NCBI GenBank assembly: GCA_947625485.1
Contig: CANQOP010000003.1
Location: 62,001 to 126,000 of the forward strand
Direction: 5' to 3'
Source: an uncultured Clostridia bacterium
GTDB taxonomy: Bacteria > Bacillota > Clostridia > Oscillospirales > Acutalibacteraceae
Length of the DNA stretch: 64,000 bases
The notes beneath the pieces are model-generated. The model was given only the letters and a program-made list of their open reading frames with translations, had not been told where the DNA came from and made no database searches. Of this stretch, positions 18,097-27,236 are shown one piece after another (the first letter of the stretch is position 1; every line of letters starts with the position of its first letter). The position numbers and the translations under genes were made by a program.

Positions 18097-19835
18097 AAAC
18101 TACGCTCAAAATCCTCCGTTACACACGACCTCATTCGCTTTATTTCCTGCTCGCAATCGTATGCGCGGTAATAAGCGTGAGCCTTACGCTTTATATTCCC
18201 GTACTCGTCGGAGACGCTATCGACTTTATGCTCGGAAAGGGTCAGGTCGATTTTCGGAAAATTACTGATATAACCGTAAAAATCGCAATTTCAATCGCGC
18301 TTATCGCGCTGTTCCAGTGGCTTATGGCACACTGTACGAACGTCATTTCCGCGCGCACAGTGCGCGATATGCGCAGTGATATTTTCCGAAAGCTTAATTC
18401 CGTTCCGCTTTCCTATATCGACACCCACCCGCACGGCGACCTTATAAGCCGTATCACGAACGACGTCGAGGCTGTCGGAGACGGACTCACGCAGGTCATA
18501 ACCCAGCTTTTTGCAGGCATAGTCACGATAGTCGGAACGCTTATATTTATGCTCTCAATCAATGTAAAAATTGCGCTCGTCGTTGTTGTGCTCACGCCGC
18601 TTTCAATACTAGTCGCGGCTATTATAGGCAAAATGTGCGCGAAAAGCTTCAGGGAACAGCAGGAATTACAGGGCGAAATCAGCTCCTACGTGGAGGAAAT
18701 TGTAGGAAACCAGAAAACTGTAAAGGCGTTCGCTTTCGAGAGCCGCTCAGCCGAGGAATTCGGAAGAAAAAACAAAAAGCTTTTCAAGGTCGGACTGCGC
18801 GCGCAGTTCGCGGGAGCGCTTGCGAATCCCTGCACGCGGTTTGTCAATAATATGGTTTATGCCGCCACCGGAATTATCGGCGCGGTCACTGTGCTTAACG
18901 CGTTTATGGGCGTGCTCACTATCGGTCAGCTTTCGTGCTTTCTGACTTACGCGAACCAGTACACAAAGCCGTTCAACGAAATAACGGGCGTTCTCACGCA
19001 GATTCAGACCGCTCTCGCCGCAGGAGGCAGAATATTTGAGGTGCTTGAAAGCAGCAACGAGCCGTCCGACGCGGACAAAAAACGGCTTGAAAACGTAAAG
19101 GGAAATATTGAATTTAGAAACGTGAGGTTTTCGTACACGCCTGACAAGCCGCTCATAGAGGACTTCTCGCTAAGTGTAAGAAGCGGACAGCAGGTCGCGA
19201 TAGTCGGACCGACGGGCTGCGGAAAAACTACGCTTATAAACCTTATTATGCGCTTTTATGAGGTTCAGAGCGGCGAGATACTCATTGACGGCGTGAATAC
19301 GCGCGGCATTCGCCGAAAGGACCTTCGCCGTCTTTTCGGAATGGTTTTACAGGAAAGCTGGCTTATGCACGGCACAATTATGGAAAACCTGCGCTACGGC
19401 AGTCCCGACGCGTCCGACGAGGACGTTATCGCGGCTGCAAAGCTCGCTTACGCGCACAGCTTTATAAGAAAAATGCCGCACGGCTACGACACCGTAATAA
19501 CCGAGGGCGGCACAAACCTCTCCGCGGGACAAAAACAGCTGCTCTGTATTGCGCGCGCGATGGTACTCGACCCGCCTATGCTCATTCTTGACGAGGCGAC
19601 CTCGTCTATTGATACCCTCACGGAAATCCGCGTGCAAAAGGCTTTCAGAAAGCTTATGCAGGGTCGCACGAGCTTTATCGTCGCTCACCGACTCTCAACG
19701 ATAAGAGAAAGCGATATTATACTCGTGATGAATAAGGGGAATATTGTAGAGCAGGGCAGTCACGAAGAGCTGCTCAGTAAAAAAGGATTTTACTACGAGC
19801 TTTATAACAGCCAGTTTTCCTCGTCCGACGGTTGA
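18093..19835 (+). CDS. ABC exporter half-transporter, catalytic-site subunit
   Basis: This 580-residue protein has the same layout as its neighbour, but canonical catalytic residues: Walker A GPTGCGKTT, Walker B ILDEATSS with Glu501, and switch His532 (VAHRLSTI). Its signature motif is altered to LSAGQ (Ala478). In a heterodimer this changed signature would face the degenerate Walker B of the first subunit, which is exactly the expected asymmetric pairing. Its stop codon lies inside the -35 element of the valS promoter. Confidence 0.93.
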   Translation: MKTTLKILRYTRPHSLYFLLAIVCAVISVSLTLYIPVLVGDAIDFMLGKGQVDFRKITDITVKIAISIALIALFQWLMAHCTNVISARTVRDMRSDIFRKLNSVPLSYIDTHPHGDLISRITNDVEAVGDGLTQVITQLFAGIVTIVGTLIFMLSINVKIALVVVVLTPLSILVAAIIGKMCAKSFREQQELQGEISSYVEEIVGNQKTVKAFAFESRSAEEFGRKNKKLFKVGLRAQFAGALANPCTRFVNNMVYAATGIIGAVTVLNAFMGVLTIGQLSCFLTYANQYTKPFNEITGVLTQIQTALAAGGRIFEVLESSNEPSDADKKRLENVKGNIEFRNVRFSYTPDKPLIEDFSLSVRSGQQVAIVGPTGCGKTTLINLIMRFYEVQSGEILIDGVNTRGIRRKDLRRLFGMVLQESWLMHGTIMENLRYGSPDASDEDVIAAAKLAYAHSFIRKMPHGYDTVITEGGTNLSAGQKQLLCIARAMVLDPPMLILDEATSSIDTLTEIRVQKAFRKLMQGRTSFIVAHRLSTIRESDIILVMNKGNIVEQGSHEELLSKKGFYYELYNSQFSSSDG

Positions 19836-19860
19836 CAACAAAATTTTGCTGTGATAAAAT
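19832..19860 (+). promoter_or_regulatory. Strong predicted promoter of the valS T-box transcript
   Basis: A consensus TTGACA (19832-19837) and TAAAAT (19855-19860) are separated by exactly 17 bases. The -35 element overlaps the TGA stop of the exporter gene, so the promoter starts inside the end of that gene. Transcription would begin near 19867 and produce a leader of about 325 bases. Confidence 0.85.
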
Positions 19861-19866
19861 AGCATT

Positions 19867-20155
19867 AATTTGATATTAAAAGGCTGTGAAGAGGAGGTTT
19901 TTCTCCGCGAAAGCAAAGAGAGAGGGCGGTCGGTGAAAGCTCTCGTGACGCGGCGTTGAATGTAGCCTCTGAGCCTTGGACTGAACATTTGCGATAAGTA
20001 GGCTCCAACGGGCTCCGACCGTTATATCGGGACGTATCGGATTTACCCTGATTTTTTGAGAAAGGTAAATCCCGTACAAGAGTGCAGATTTATTCTGAAT
20101 ACAGGTGGTACCACGGACTTTGTTCGCCCTGAGCTTTTTGCTCGGGGCGTTTTTT
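19867..20155 (+). promoter_or_regulatory. T-box riboswitch controlling valS
   Basis: The leader has the T-box sequence AGGTGGTACCACGG (20103-20116), followed by a terminator hairpin (20125-20149, CGCCCTGAGC with GCTCGGGGCG) and a T-run. Upstream sequence has the length and hairpins of a T-box Stem I. The best specifier candidate is GTA (Val) at 19962-19964 in TGAATGTAGCC, but this needs folding to confirm. Uncharged tRNA-Val would stabilise the antiterminator and switch on valS. No gene lies in this stretch. Confidence 0.93.
20125..20155 (+). terminator. T-box-controlled terminator before valS
   Basis: A ten-pair stem with one wobble (CGCCCTGAGC/GCTCGGGGCG) and a TTTTT loop is followed by a T-run. 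It overlaps the region that would alternatively pair with the T-box sequence, and it lies about 40 bases before the valS start. Confidence 0.9.
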
Positions 20156-20193
20156 GATATAAAAAAGTTAACTGACATAAAGGAGAGAAAAAG

Positions 20194-22890
20194 ATGAACA
20201 AGGAACTCGCGAAGTCGTACAGTCCGCGCGACTTCGAGGACAAAATTTACGACTTCTGGATGAAGGGCAACTACTTCCACGCGGAAGTAGACCCGAAGAA
20301 AAAACCGTACACTATAGTTATGCCGCCGCCGAATATTACGGGACAGCTCCATATGGGACACGCCCTCGACGAGACGTTGCAGGACATTCTTATCCGCTGG
20401 AGAAGGATGCAGGGCTACTCCGCCCTTTGGCTCCCGGGGACGGATCACGCATCTATCGCCACAGAGGCGAAAATTGTCGAGGCGATGCGTAAAGAGGGCG
20501 TTTCTAAGGACGACCTCGGGCGCGAGAAATTTTTAGAGCGCGCGTGGGAGTGGAAGCGCGTATACGGCGGAAGAATTACCGAACAGCTCAAAAAGCTTGG
20601 CTCTTCCTGCGACTGGCAGCGCGAACGCTTTACGATGGACGAGGGCTGCTCAAAGGCAGTAAGAGAGGTTTTCGTAAAGCTCTATGAGGACGGAAAAATT
20701 TACCGCGGAAACCGTATGGTAAACTGGTGTCCGCACTGCAATACCTCCATTTCCGACGCCGAGGTCGAGTACAGAGAGCAGGACGGCAATTTCTGGCATC
20801 TGCTCTATCAGGTTAAAGAGACGGGCGAGTATCTGGAGCTTGCGACCACGCGTCCGGAGACTATGCTGGGCGATACGGCAGTCGCGATAAACGAACGCGA
20901 CGAGCGTTATAAGCATCTGCACGGCTGTCACGTTATCCTGCCTCTTCTGAACAAGGAAATCCCGATTGTGTGCGACGACCACGCCGATATGGAAAAGGGT
21001 ACGGGCGTAGTTAAAATAACTCCTGCTCACGACCCCAACGACTACGAGGTAGGTCAGCGCTGCGGCCTCCCGATAGTCCGCTGTTTTACCTACGACGGTT
21101 ATATGACGGGCGCAAAGGACGTCAGAAAGTACGAGGAGCTTAAGGCTAAGGGCAATCTCGCCGAAAACGAGCCGGAGGTTCTCGACTGCGGAAAGTACGC
21201 GGGACTTACTACGCTTGAGGCGAGAAAGGTTATGCTCGAGGACCTTAAAGCATGCGGCGCGCTCAAGGAGGTTGAGCCGCTTACCCACGACGTAGGTACC
21301 TGCTACCGCTGTCACACGACTATCGAGCCTATGGTATCAAAGCAGTGGTTCGTTAAAATGGCGCCGCTCGCAGGTCCCGCTATCGACTGCGTGCGCGAGG
21401 GGAGAACGAGAATTATCCCCGACCGCTTTGAAAAGGTTTACTACCACTGGATGGAGAATATAAAGGATTGGTGTATATCGCGCCAGCTCTGGTGGGGACA
21501 CAGAATCCCCGCGTGGTACTGCGACGACTGCGGAGAGGTTATCGTCGCGAAGGAGGCGCCGGATTCCTGCCCGAAGTGCGGAAAGACGTACCTGACTCAG
21601 GACGAGGATACGCTCGATACCTGGTTCAGCTCGGCTCTCTGGCCGTTCTCGACGCTCGGCTGGCCCGATAAAACGCCTGAACTCGAGTATTTCTTCCCGA
21701 CCAACACCCTCGTTACGGGTTACGATATTATTTTCTTCTGGGTTGCGAGAATGATTTTTTCCTCCTGCGAGCAGATGAACAGCCAACCGTTCGACACAGT
21801 GTTTATGCACGGAATCGTGCGCGACGAGAACGGACTGAAAATGTCAAAATCCCTCGGCAACGGAATTGACCCGCTCGAGATTATCGACAAATACGGCGCG
21901 GACGCTCTGAGGTTCTTCCTCGCGACCGGCAATTCTCCCGGCAACGATATGCGTTTCTCCGAAAAGCGAGTTGAGGCGTGCGCAAACTTTGCGAACAAGC
22001 TGTGGAACGCGAGCCGTTTCGTTCATATGAATATCGACGGATTTGACGTGAAAAACGAGCTTCCGAAAACGCTTTCAACCGAGGACAAGTGGATTGTTTC
22101 CTCGCTCAACAGAGTGGCTAAGGAGGTAAACGAAAATCTCGAAAAATTCGAGCTGGGCGTAGCCGTTCAGAAACTCTACGACTTTATCTGGGACTGCTTC
22201 TGCGACTGGTATATCGAGCTTAGCAAGGCGAGACTCCAGAGCGAGGGAGAGACCGCCCAAAACGCTCGTCAGGTGCTTTTGTGGACGCTCGAGAAGATTT
22301 TGAGACTTCTCCACCCGTTTATGCCGTATATTACCGAGGAAATCTGGCAGACTCTGCCCGACAACAAGGGAGAGACGGTAATGCTCTGCGAGTATCCGCG
22401 GTACGACGAATCTCTCGATTTTCCGCAGGCGGTGGGCGCAATGGAGAAGGTTATGGACGCTATCCGAGCTATCCGCAACCGCCGCAGTGAGATGAACGTT
22501 CCGCCGTCAAAGAAGGCGAAGGTTTATATCGCGACTAAGCTTTCGGATATATTCGAGCAGGGCGCGGCGTTTATATGCCGCCTCGCGTCGGCGAGCGAGG
22601 TCGAAATCGCGGAGAGCTTCGATATAGAGGGAGCGGTAAACGTAGTTACCGCCGACGCGAAGATTTATATTCCTATGGACCAGTTAGTTGACAAGACCGC
22701 AGAGCTTGAGAGGCTGAATAAAGAACTCGCGCAGGTCGAAAAGCGGCTCGCGCAGAGCGAGGGCAAGCTCAATAATAAGGGCTTTGTCGCTAAGGCTCCT
22801 GCCGCCGTAGTCGAAAAGGTTAAGGGTCAGGCTGAAAAAGAGCGCGAACAAATCACAATGATTAAAGCCGCTATTGAGGCGCTTAAATAA
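20194..22890 (+). CDS. valS: Valine-tRNA ligase
   Basis: ValS charges tRNA-Val. The 898-residue class I synthetase has the HIGH-type motif LHMGHALDE near residue 54, a CP1 editing domain (TTRPETMLGDTAVAIN), a CDDC/CPKC zinc-binding pair around residues 440-470, the KMSKS motif (LKMSKSLGN) near 548, an anticodon-binding domain and a C-terminal coiled coil (about 830-898). The length is normal. The GGAGAG ribosome site precedes ATG 20194. It is monocistronic, with its own T-box and a strong terminator. Confidence 0.97.
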   Translation: MNKELAKSYSPRDFEDKIYDFWMKGNYFHAEVDPKKKPYTIVMPPPNITGQLHMGHALDETLQDILIRWRRMQGYSALWLPGTDHASIATEAKIVEAMRKEGVSKDDLGREKFLERAWEWKRVYGGRITEQLKKLGSSCDWQRERFTMDEGCSKAVREVFVKLYEDGKIYRGNRMVNWCPHCNTSISDAEVEYREQDGNFWHLLYQVKETGEYLELATTRPETMLGDTAVAINERDERYKHLHGCHVILPLLNKEIPIVCDDHADMEKGTGVVKITPAHDPNDYEVGQRCGLPIVRCFTYDGYMTGAKDVRKYEELKAKGNLAENEPEVLDCGKYAGLTTLEARKVMLEDLKACGALKEVEPLTHDVGTCYRCHTTIEPMVSKQWFVKMAPLAGPAIDCVREGRTRIIPDRFEKVYYHWMENIKDWCISRQLWWGHRIPAWYCDDCGEVIVAKEAPDSCPKCGKTYLTQDEDTLDTWFSSALWPFSTLGWPDKTPELEYFFPTNTLVTGYDIIFFWVARMIFSSCEQMNSQPFDTVFMHGIVRDENGLKMSKSLGNGIDPLEIIDKYGADALRFFLATGNSPGNDMRFSEKRVEACANFANKLWNASRFVHMNIDGFDVKNELPKTLSTEDKWIVSSLNRVAKEVNENLEKFELGVAVQKLYDFIWDCFCDWYIELSKARLQSEGETAQNARQVLLWTLEKILRLLHPFMPYITEEIWQTLPDNKGETVMLCEYPRYDESLDFPQAVGAMEKVMDAIRAIRNRRSEMNVPPSKKAKVYIATKLSDIFEQGAAFICRLASASEVEIAESFDIEGAVNVVTADAKIYIPMDQLVDKTAELERLNKELAQVEKRLAQSEGKLNNKGFVAKAPAAVVEKVKGQAEKEREQITMIKAAIEALK

Positions 22891-22892
22891 AG

Positions 22893-22919
22893 AAAAGGAC
22901 TGCTTTTGCAGTCCTTTTT
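22893..22919. terminator. Terminator shared by valS and the convergent minus-strand gene
   Basis: AAAAGGACTGC pairs perfectly with GCAGTCCTTTT around a TTTT loop, immediately after the valS stop. It has T-runs in both directions and can therefore terminate both convergent transcripts. Confidence 0.9.
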
Positions 22920-22941
22920 CCGTATATACTTGTTTGTGGCT

Positions 22942-23682
22942 TTATTCAATTCGATTACAGGGGAATATTCTGCCTTGTATTTCCTTAAATTTTTCGTTAG
23001 AAAGCTCAAAAAATTCTTTAGGCGTGGTACGCTCGTCTATCCCCAATATTTCAGGGGTTGAATACCAAATCAAATACTTTTCCAAATCTATATAATCCTT
23101 TACCTTGACGTGTGCTCCGTCTCTGAGAAGTAAACCGTCGGCGGCAAGTTTCTTTGCGTCCAGGTAAAATCTTGCTCCCGCAGCATAGCTTTGGTTTATA
23201 TCCGTATTAATTATTTTATTGGCTTTTGACGCGGTAACAACCTCGTTGTTCTGAGAAATGCCCGACAGCATAACATAATTTGAAAAATCGTCAATATCGC
23301 CAAGCAGTGCGCCGATAGGCTCTCGTTCCCAGCCGGACTTTTCCGCGCTCAATAATTTCCATGATTTCAGTTTTCTGTCCGAAAGTATACTCTGCACATT
23401 GTCCTTTGTCGTGCTGTGGACCATTACTTCGGATTCGTATTCTCTGAGCACGCGTTCGTTATACTTATGACTGCCGTACAGCTTTCTTGCGAGAGTCAAA
23501 TCACCGTCATTGACCTTTGTAACCACTTCAATTTCCGTGTCATTATAAAAATCAATCAAATCGCATAAATCATAATACCAATACTCATAATTATTACTGA
23601 TTTTAATTGTATATATCGAGTTTTCATAACAGTTAAACTGCCTGTATTCCTTTGAGTCGGTCAGAACGCACTTAATTTTCAT
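22942..23682 (-). CDS. Orphan protein, possibly ADP-ribosyltransferase-like
   Basis: This 246-residue cytosolic protein has no confident family. Residues from about 88 read VMVHSTTKDNVQSILSD, resembling the H-(S/T)-T...I/L-x-x-I-L start of DarT, Tpt1 and related ADP-ribosyltransferase folds. Later segments GARFYLDAKKLAADGL and LEKYLIWYSTPEILG could supply the following strands. A clear catalytic Glu was not identified. The start has an AGGGA site. It stands alone on the minus strand between valS and zapA, and no antitoxin-like partner is adjacent. The fold suggestion is inference; treat the function as unknown. Confidence 0.7.
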   Translation of the reverse strand: MKIKCVLTDSKEYRQFNCYENSIYTIKISNNYEYWYYDLCDLIDFYNDTEIEVVTKVNDGDLTLARKLYGSHKYNERVLREYESEVMVHSTTKDNVQSILSDRKLKSWKLLSAEKSGWEREPIGALLGDIDDFSNYVMLSGISQNNEVVTASKANKIINTDINQSYAAGARFYLDAKKLAADGLLLRDGAHVKVKDYIDLEKYLIWYSTPEILGIDERTTPKEFFELSNEKFKEIQGRIFPCNRIE

Positions 23683-23902
23683 TTTTCCCTGCCCTGATTA
23701 TTTATTTTTTTCAACATATATTCAAATTTTACCACGAAAGGGACAATATGGCAATCGGATTTTAAACGGATTACGCATATTTACGGGCAAAACTCTTTTA
23801 CAATATCGTTACCTGTGCCTACAATCTTAATACCAATCTTTTTAATTGAAATTTGTTGATATATAATAGAAAATGGAATGAAATATACTGCGGGGGTCTG
23901 AT

Positions 23903-24427
23903 ATGAATAAACACACTGTTTTTATAGCCGGCAGGCGCTTTGTGCTGATAAGCGACGAGAAAGAGGCGTACGTCCGCTCTCTCGCTTCCGAGGTTAACAG
24001 CGCGATTGAAAAAATTTCCGAGGAAATGCCCACACTCGAGAGTAAAAGCTGCGCTGTGCTCTGCGCTCTCAACTACGCCGACGAGCGCAACAAGGAAAAA
24101 CAGCGCAACCGAAGTCTTTCGGGCAACGCAAAAACCGTGATGAACCAGGCGGACAAGCAGGGCAAACAGCTTAGAGAGCTTAAAGAAAAGCTGAGCCGTT
24201 TGGAGGATACCGTAAAGGCTCTCAACAATCACAACATTGAGCTTGAGCGCAGCCACAGACAGCTTATAGACGAGAACGAGCTTTTGCGCGAGACGGTTTC
24301 CGACCTTACGCATCAGCTCGGCGAAAAAGAGAAAGTCTCCGATAAGTCGGACGAAAAATCTTCTCCCGAGCAGAAAACGGAGCAGGACGCTTTGCAAAGA
24401 CAAATTTCGCTGTTTGACAATGAATAA
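23903..24427 (+). CDS. zapA: Cell division protein ZapA
   Basis: ZapA bundles FtsZ filaments at the division site. The 174-residue protein has the ZapA-type N-terminal beta hairpin (HTVFIAGRRFVLIS), the SLASEVNSAIEKI helix and the AVLCALNYADE segment, followed by a long coiled coil (about 90-150) and a polar tail. It is longer than minimal ZapA, as is common in Clostridia. Its end overlaps the start of the U32 peptidase gene by a few bases, the common gene order in this group. Confidence 0.85.
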   Translation: MNKHTVFIAGRRFVLISDEKEAYVRSLASEVNSAIEKISEEMPTLESKSCAVLCALNYADERNKEKQRNRSLSGNAKTVMNQADKQGKQLRELKEKLSRLEDTVKALNNHNIELERSHRQLIDENELLRETVSDLTHQLGEKEKVSDKSDEKSSPEQKTEQDALQRQISLFDNE

Positions 24428-26480
24428 AATTGAAATACTCGCGCCGTGCGGAGGGTACGAGTCCGTCGTTGCCGCGGTACGCGGCGGAGCGGACGCGGTT
24501 TATCTCGGAGTTAAGGAATTTTCCGCGCGCGCGGGCGCTCAGAATTTTGACTTTGACGAGCTTGTTGAGACGGTAAAATACTGCCACGTTTGCGGCGTGC
24601 TCGTCTATCTTACGATAAATACGATAATTTTTGATACCGAACTCGAGAAAGCAAAGGACGTTATCCTCGCGGCGGCGAGGGCGGACGTTGACGCGCTGAT
24701 TGTGCAGAATATGGGCGTTGCAACGCTCGCGAAAAAAATCGCGCCCGAGCTTCCGCTCCACGCGTCCACCCAGATGTCCGTTCATTCTCCGAGCGGCGCA
24801 AAGCTGCTGTGGGAGCTTGGATTTAAGCGCGTTGTGCTTTCGAGAGAGCTTTCGCGCAGAGAGATAAAGGAAATAGCCGAAAGCTGTCCCATAGAGCTGG
24901 AGGTATTTGTTCACGGCGCGCTGTGTATGAGTGTGTCGGGACAGTGCTATTTCAGTGCAATTCTCGGCTCGCGCAGCGGAAACCGCGGAAGATGCGCGCA
25001 GACCTGCCGGCTTCCGTTTTCTGTCGGAAAGAAAAGCGGCTACGCGCTCAGCTTAAAGGACAACAGCCTTATTAGCCATATTCGCGATTTGCAGAGTATC
25101 GGCGTTACCTCGGCGAAAATCGAGGGAAGATTAAAGCGCCCCGAGTACGTCTCGGCGGCTGTGAAAGCGTGCGTTCAGTCACGCGACGAGGGCTTTGTAG
25201 ATACAAAAACGCAGGAGGAACTGGACGGCGTTTTTTCGAGAACGGGCTTTACCGACGGGTACTACACGGGTAACCGTGGCTACGAAATGTTCGGTTACCG
25301 CAAGCGCGAGGACGTTGTGGCGGCGACTCCGAAGCTGCTTTCAGATATACGCAGGAGCTATAAGGACGAGCAGGGGCGAGTGGAAATAAGCGCAAAATTT
25401 TCTGCAAAGGTCGGAGAAAAACCGTCGCTTACCGTGTCGGACGGGAGGAATACCGTGACCGTAACGGGCGGCTCGGAGTGCGAAAAAGCAATAAACCGAC
25501 CGCTTGATAAGGAAAAATGCCGCGCTCAGTTGTCTAAAACGGGAGCAACGCCCTATACTATAAAAGAGATAGAAATTTCACTGGGGAAAGAAACGTCTTT
25601 GCCTCTTTCCGCTATCAACGACCTGCGGCGAAGGGCGCTCGACGGACTGAGCAGAAAAAGGGAAATTCGCAATAATTATAAAACAAACGATATAAAGATA
25701 GAAAGAATTGACCCTCACCGCGCTCACGGTCAGAGGACATACGCGCGGTTTACCTCGACTGAAATCGGCTCGGGCTTTAAAACGCTCGACCTCTGTTATG
25801 TGCCGCTTAAAAGCGATGTTTGCGAGGTAAATAAGCTGATAAATAAGGGTTTTAATGTCGCCGTTGAAATTCCCCGAGCGCTTTTTTCGCGCGAGAAAAA
25901 GGTGGTTTCGCAGTTAAAGAAAATGAAGAGCGCAGGCGTTACGGACGCTCTGTGCAGCAATCTCGCGGCGGTACAGATCGCAAAGGAGCAGGGCTTTAAA
26001 ATTCACGGAGGGTTCGGACTTAATTTTACAAATACGCTCGACCTTCTGTGGGCGGAGGAGTTCGGATTTGAGGATACGGAGCTTAGCTTTGAGATGACGT
26101 TTGAGCTGATTGATTCGCTCGGCGGAAATCTTCCGCGCGGTGTGGTAAGCTACGGCTATCTGCCGCTTATGCTCACCCGAAACTGCCCGAACAGCAGCGC
26201 AAAAATACGATGCGCGGACTGCAAGGGCTCATCAAAAATGAAGGACAGAATGGGTAAATCTTTCATTTTAAGTTGTGACGGATACGCGACAGAGGTGCTT
26301 AATACCGTTCCTCTCGACGTAATAAACAATGTAAAAAAATTAAATGGAATTGATTTCCACATTTTGCGGTTCTCTGTGGAAAACTCTGTGGAAAACGTGG
26401 AAAAGAGAGCTGATTTTTCCAATTGTATCCTAAAAAATCACAAAAAAACCCACGGATTATATTTTCGCGGAGTTTTATGA
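24420..26480 (+). CDS. U32 family peptidase-like protein (DUF3656-containing, RlhA type)
   Basis: The ~686-residue protein starts with the U32 barrel (EILAPCGGYESVVAAVRGGA) and carries the U32 signature around EVFVHGALCMSVSGQCYFS, with further Cys residues (GRCAQTC) that in relatives hold an iron-sulphur cluster. The C-terminal half matches the extended form with a collagenase-like/DUF3656 region. Members include RlhA, which hydroxylates 23S rRNA, so an RNA-modification role is more likely than proteolysis, but this is inference. ATG 24420 overlaps the zapA stop. Confidence 0.88.
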   Translation: MNKIEILAPCGGYESVVAAVRGGADAVYLGVKEFSARAGAQNFDFDELVETVKYCHVCGVLVYLTINTIIFDTELEKAKDVILAAARADVDALIVQNMGVATLAKKIAPELPLHASTQMSVHSPSGAKLLWELGFKRVVLSRELSRREIKEIAESCPIELEVFVHGALCMSVSGQCYFSAILGSRSGNRGRCAQTCRLPFSVGKKSGYALSLKDNSLISHIRDLQSIGVTSAKIEGRLKRPEYVSAAVKACVQSRDEGFVDTKTQEELDGVFSRTGFTDGYYTGNRGYEMFGYRKREDVVAATPKLLSDIRRSYKDEQGRVEISAKFSAKVGEKPSLTVSDGRNTVTVTGGSECEKAINRPLDKEKCRAQLSKTGATPYTIKEIEISLGKETSLPLSAINDLRRRALDGLSRKREIRNNYKTNDIKIERIDPHRAHGQRTYARFTSTEIGSGFKTLDLCYVPLKSDVCEVNKLINKGFNVAVEIPRALFSREKKVVSQLKKMKSAGVTDALCSNLAAVQIAKEQGFKIHGGFGLNFTNTLDLLWAEEFGFEDTELSFEMTFELIDSLGGNLPRGVVSYGYLPLMLTRNCPNSSAKIRCADCKGSSKMKDRMGKSFILSCDGYATEVLNTVPLDVINNVKKLNGIDFHILRFSVENSVENVEKRADFSNCILKNHKKTHGLYFRGVL

Positions 26481-26653
26481 GGAAAACTCAACCAATTTTC
26501 TACAGCGGAAAATTATAAAATTCTTGTGCAGAATTTCTATAATTCATTAAAGAAATTATAAAAAATACACAAAAAAGTTAAAAAATTCAGTTTTGCAAGT
26601 TTTAAAAATTTTTTGCAGGAAAACCTTTTTGTAAAAATGTTTCGGAGGGATTT

Positions 26654-27094
26654 ATGACCGTTAAAATAAAAAAACTGCGAAAGAACGCGAAGTTACCCGC
26701 GCGCGGTACGGCAGGCGCGGCGGGAACGGATCTTTACGCCTGCATTGACGACAGTGTTACGATAGGTCCGAACGAACTGAAAATAATACCCACGGGTATC
26801 GCGATTGCTCTGCCCGACAGCAGCGTCGCGGCGTTTTTGTACGCGCGCTCGGGGCTGGGCGTGAAGCACGGCATTTGCCTTTCAAACGGAGTGGGTGTAA
26901 TCGACAGCGACTACCGGGGCGAGATTTGCGTCGGACTGTGCAATGTTTCGGACGCTCCGTACACAATAGAGCCTCAGGAGAGAATCGCGCAAATGGTAAT
27001 AGCTCCCGTTACTATGGCAAAATTCGAGGAAACGGACGACCTCGGCGGTACAGAGCGCGGAGAAAAAGGATTCGGCTCAACGGGCAGAGCATAA
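26654..27094 (+). CDS. dut: dUTP diphosphatase
   Basis: Dut hydrolyses dUTP to dUMP and pyrophosphate, keeping uracil out of DNA and supplying dTMP synthesis. The 146-residue trimeric-type protein shows all five motifs: AGTDLYA, ARSGLGVKHGI, GVIDSDYRGE with the catalytic Asp, ERIAQMVI, and a C-terminal GTERGEKGFGSTG P-loop-like motif. A CGGAGGG site precedes ATG 26654. A 173-base AT-rich spacer with no gene lies upstream. Confidence 0.96.
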   Translation: MTVKIKKLRKNAKLPARGTAGAAGTDLYACIDDSVTIGPNELKIIPTGIAIALPDSSVAAFLYARSGLGVKHGICLSNGVGVIDSDYRGEICVGLCNVSDAPYTIEPQERIAQMVIAPVTMAKFEETDDLGGTERGEKGFGSTGRA

Positions 27095-27151
27095 AGGGCA
27101 CATATGCTAAAAAAGCCGCATATATTAAAGACAAATTGTGACAAATAATTA

Positions 27152-27180
27152 TTGATTTCAAGCTGTTTATAAGCTATAAT
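27152..27180 (+). promoter_or_regulatory. Predicted mreB promoter
   Basis: TTGATT (27152-27157) and TATAAT (27175-27180) are 17 bases apart in the AT-rich spacer after dut. A short leader of about 50 bases would precede mreB. Confidence 0.8.
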
Positions 27181-27236
27181 CAAAATAAAATGGAAAGTAT
27201 GTGAAAAAATAGGAAGGATAAGAAAGGAGCAGGAAT

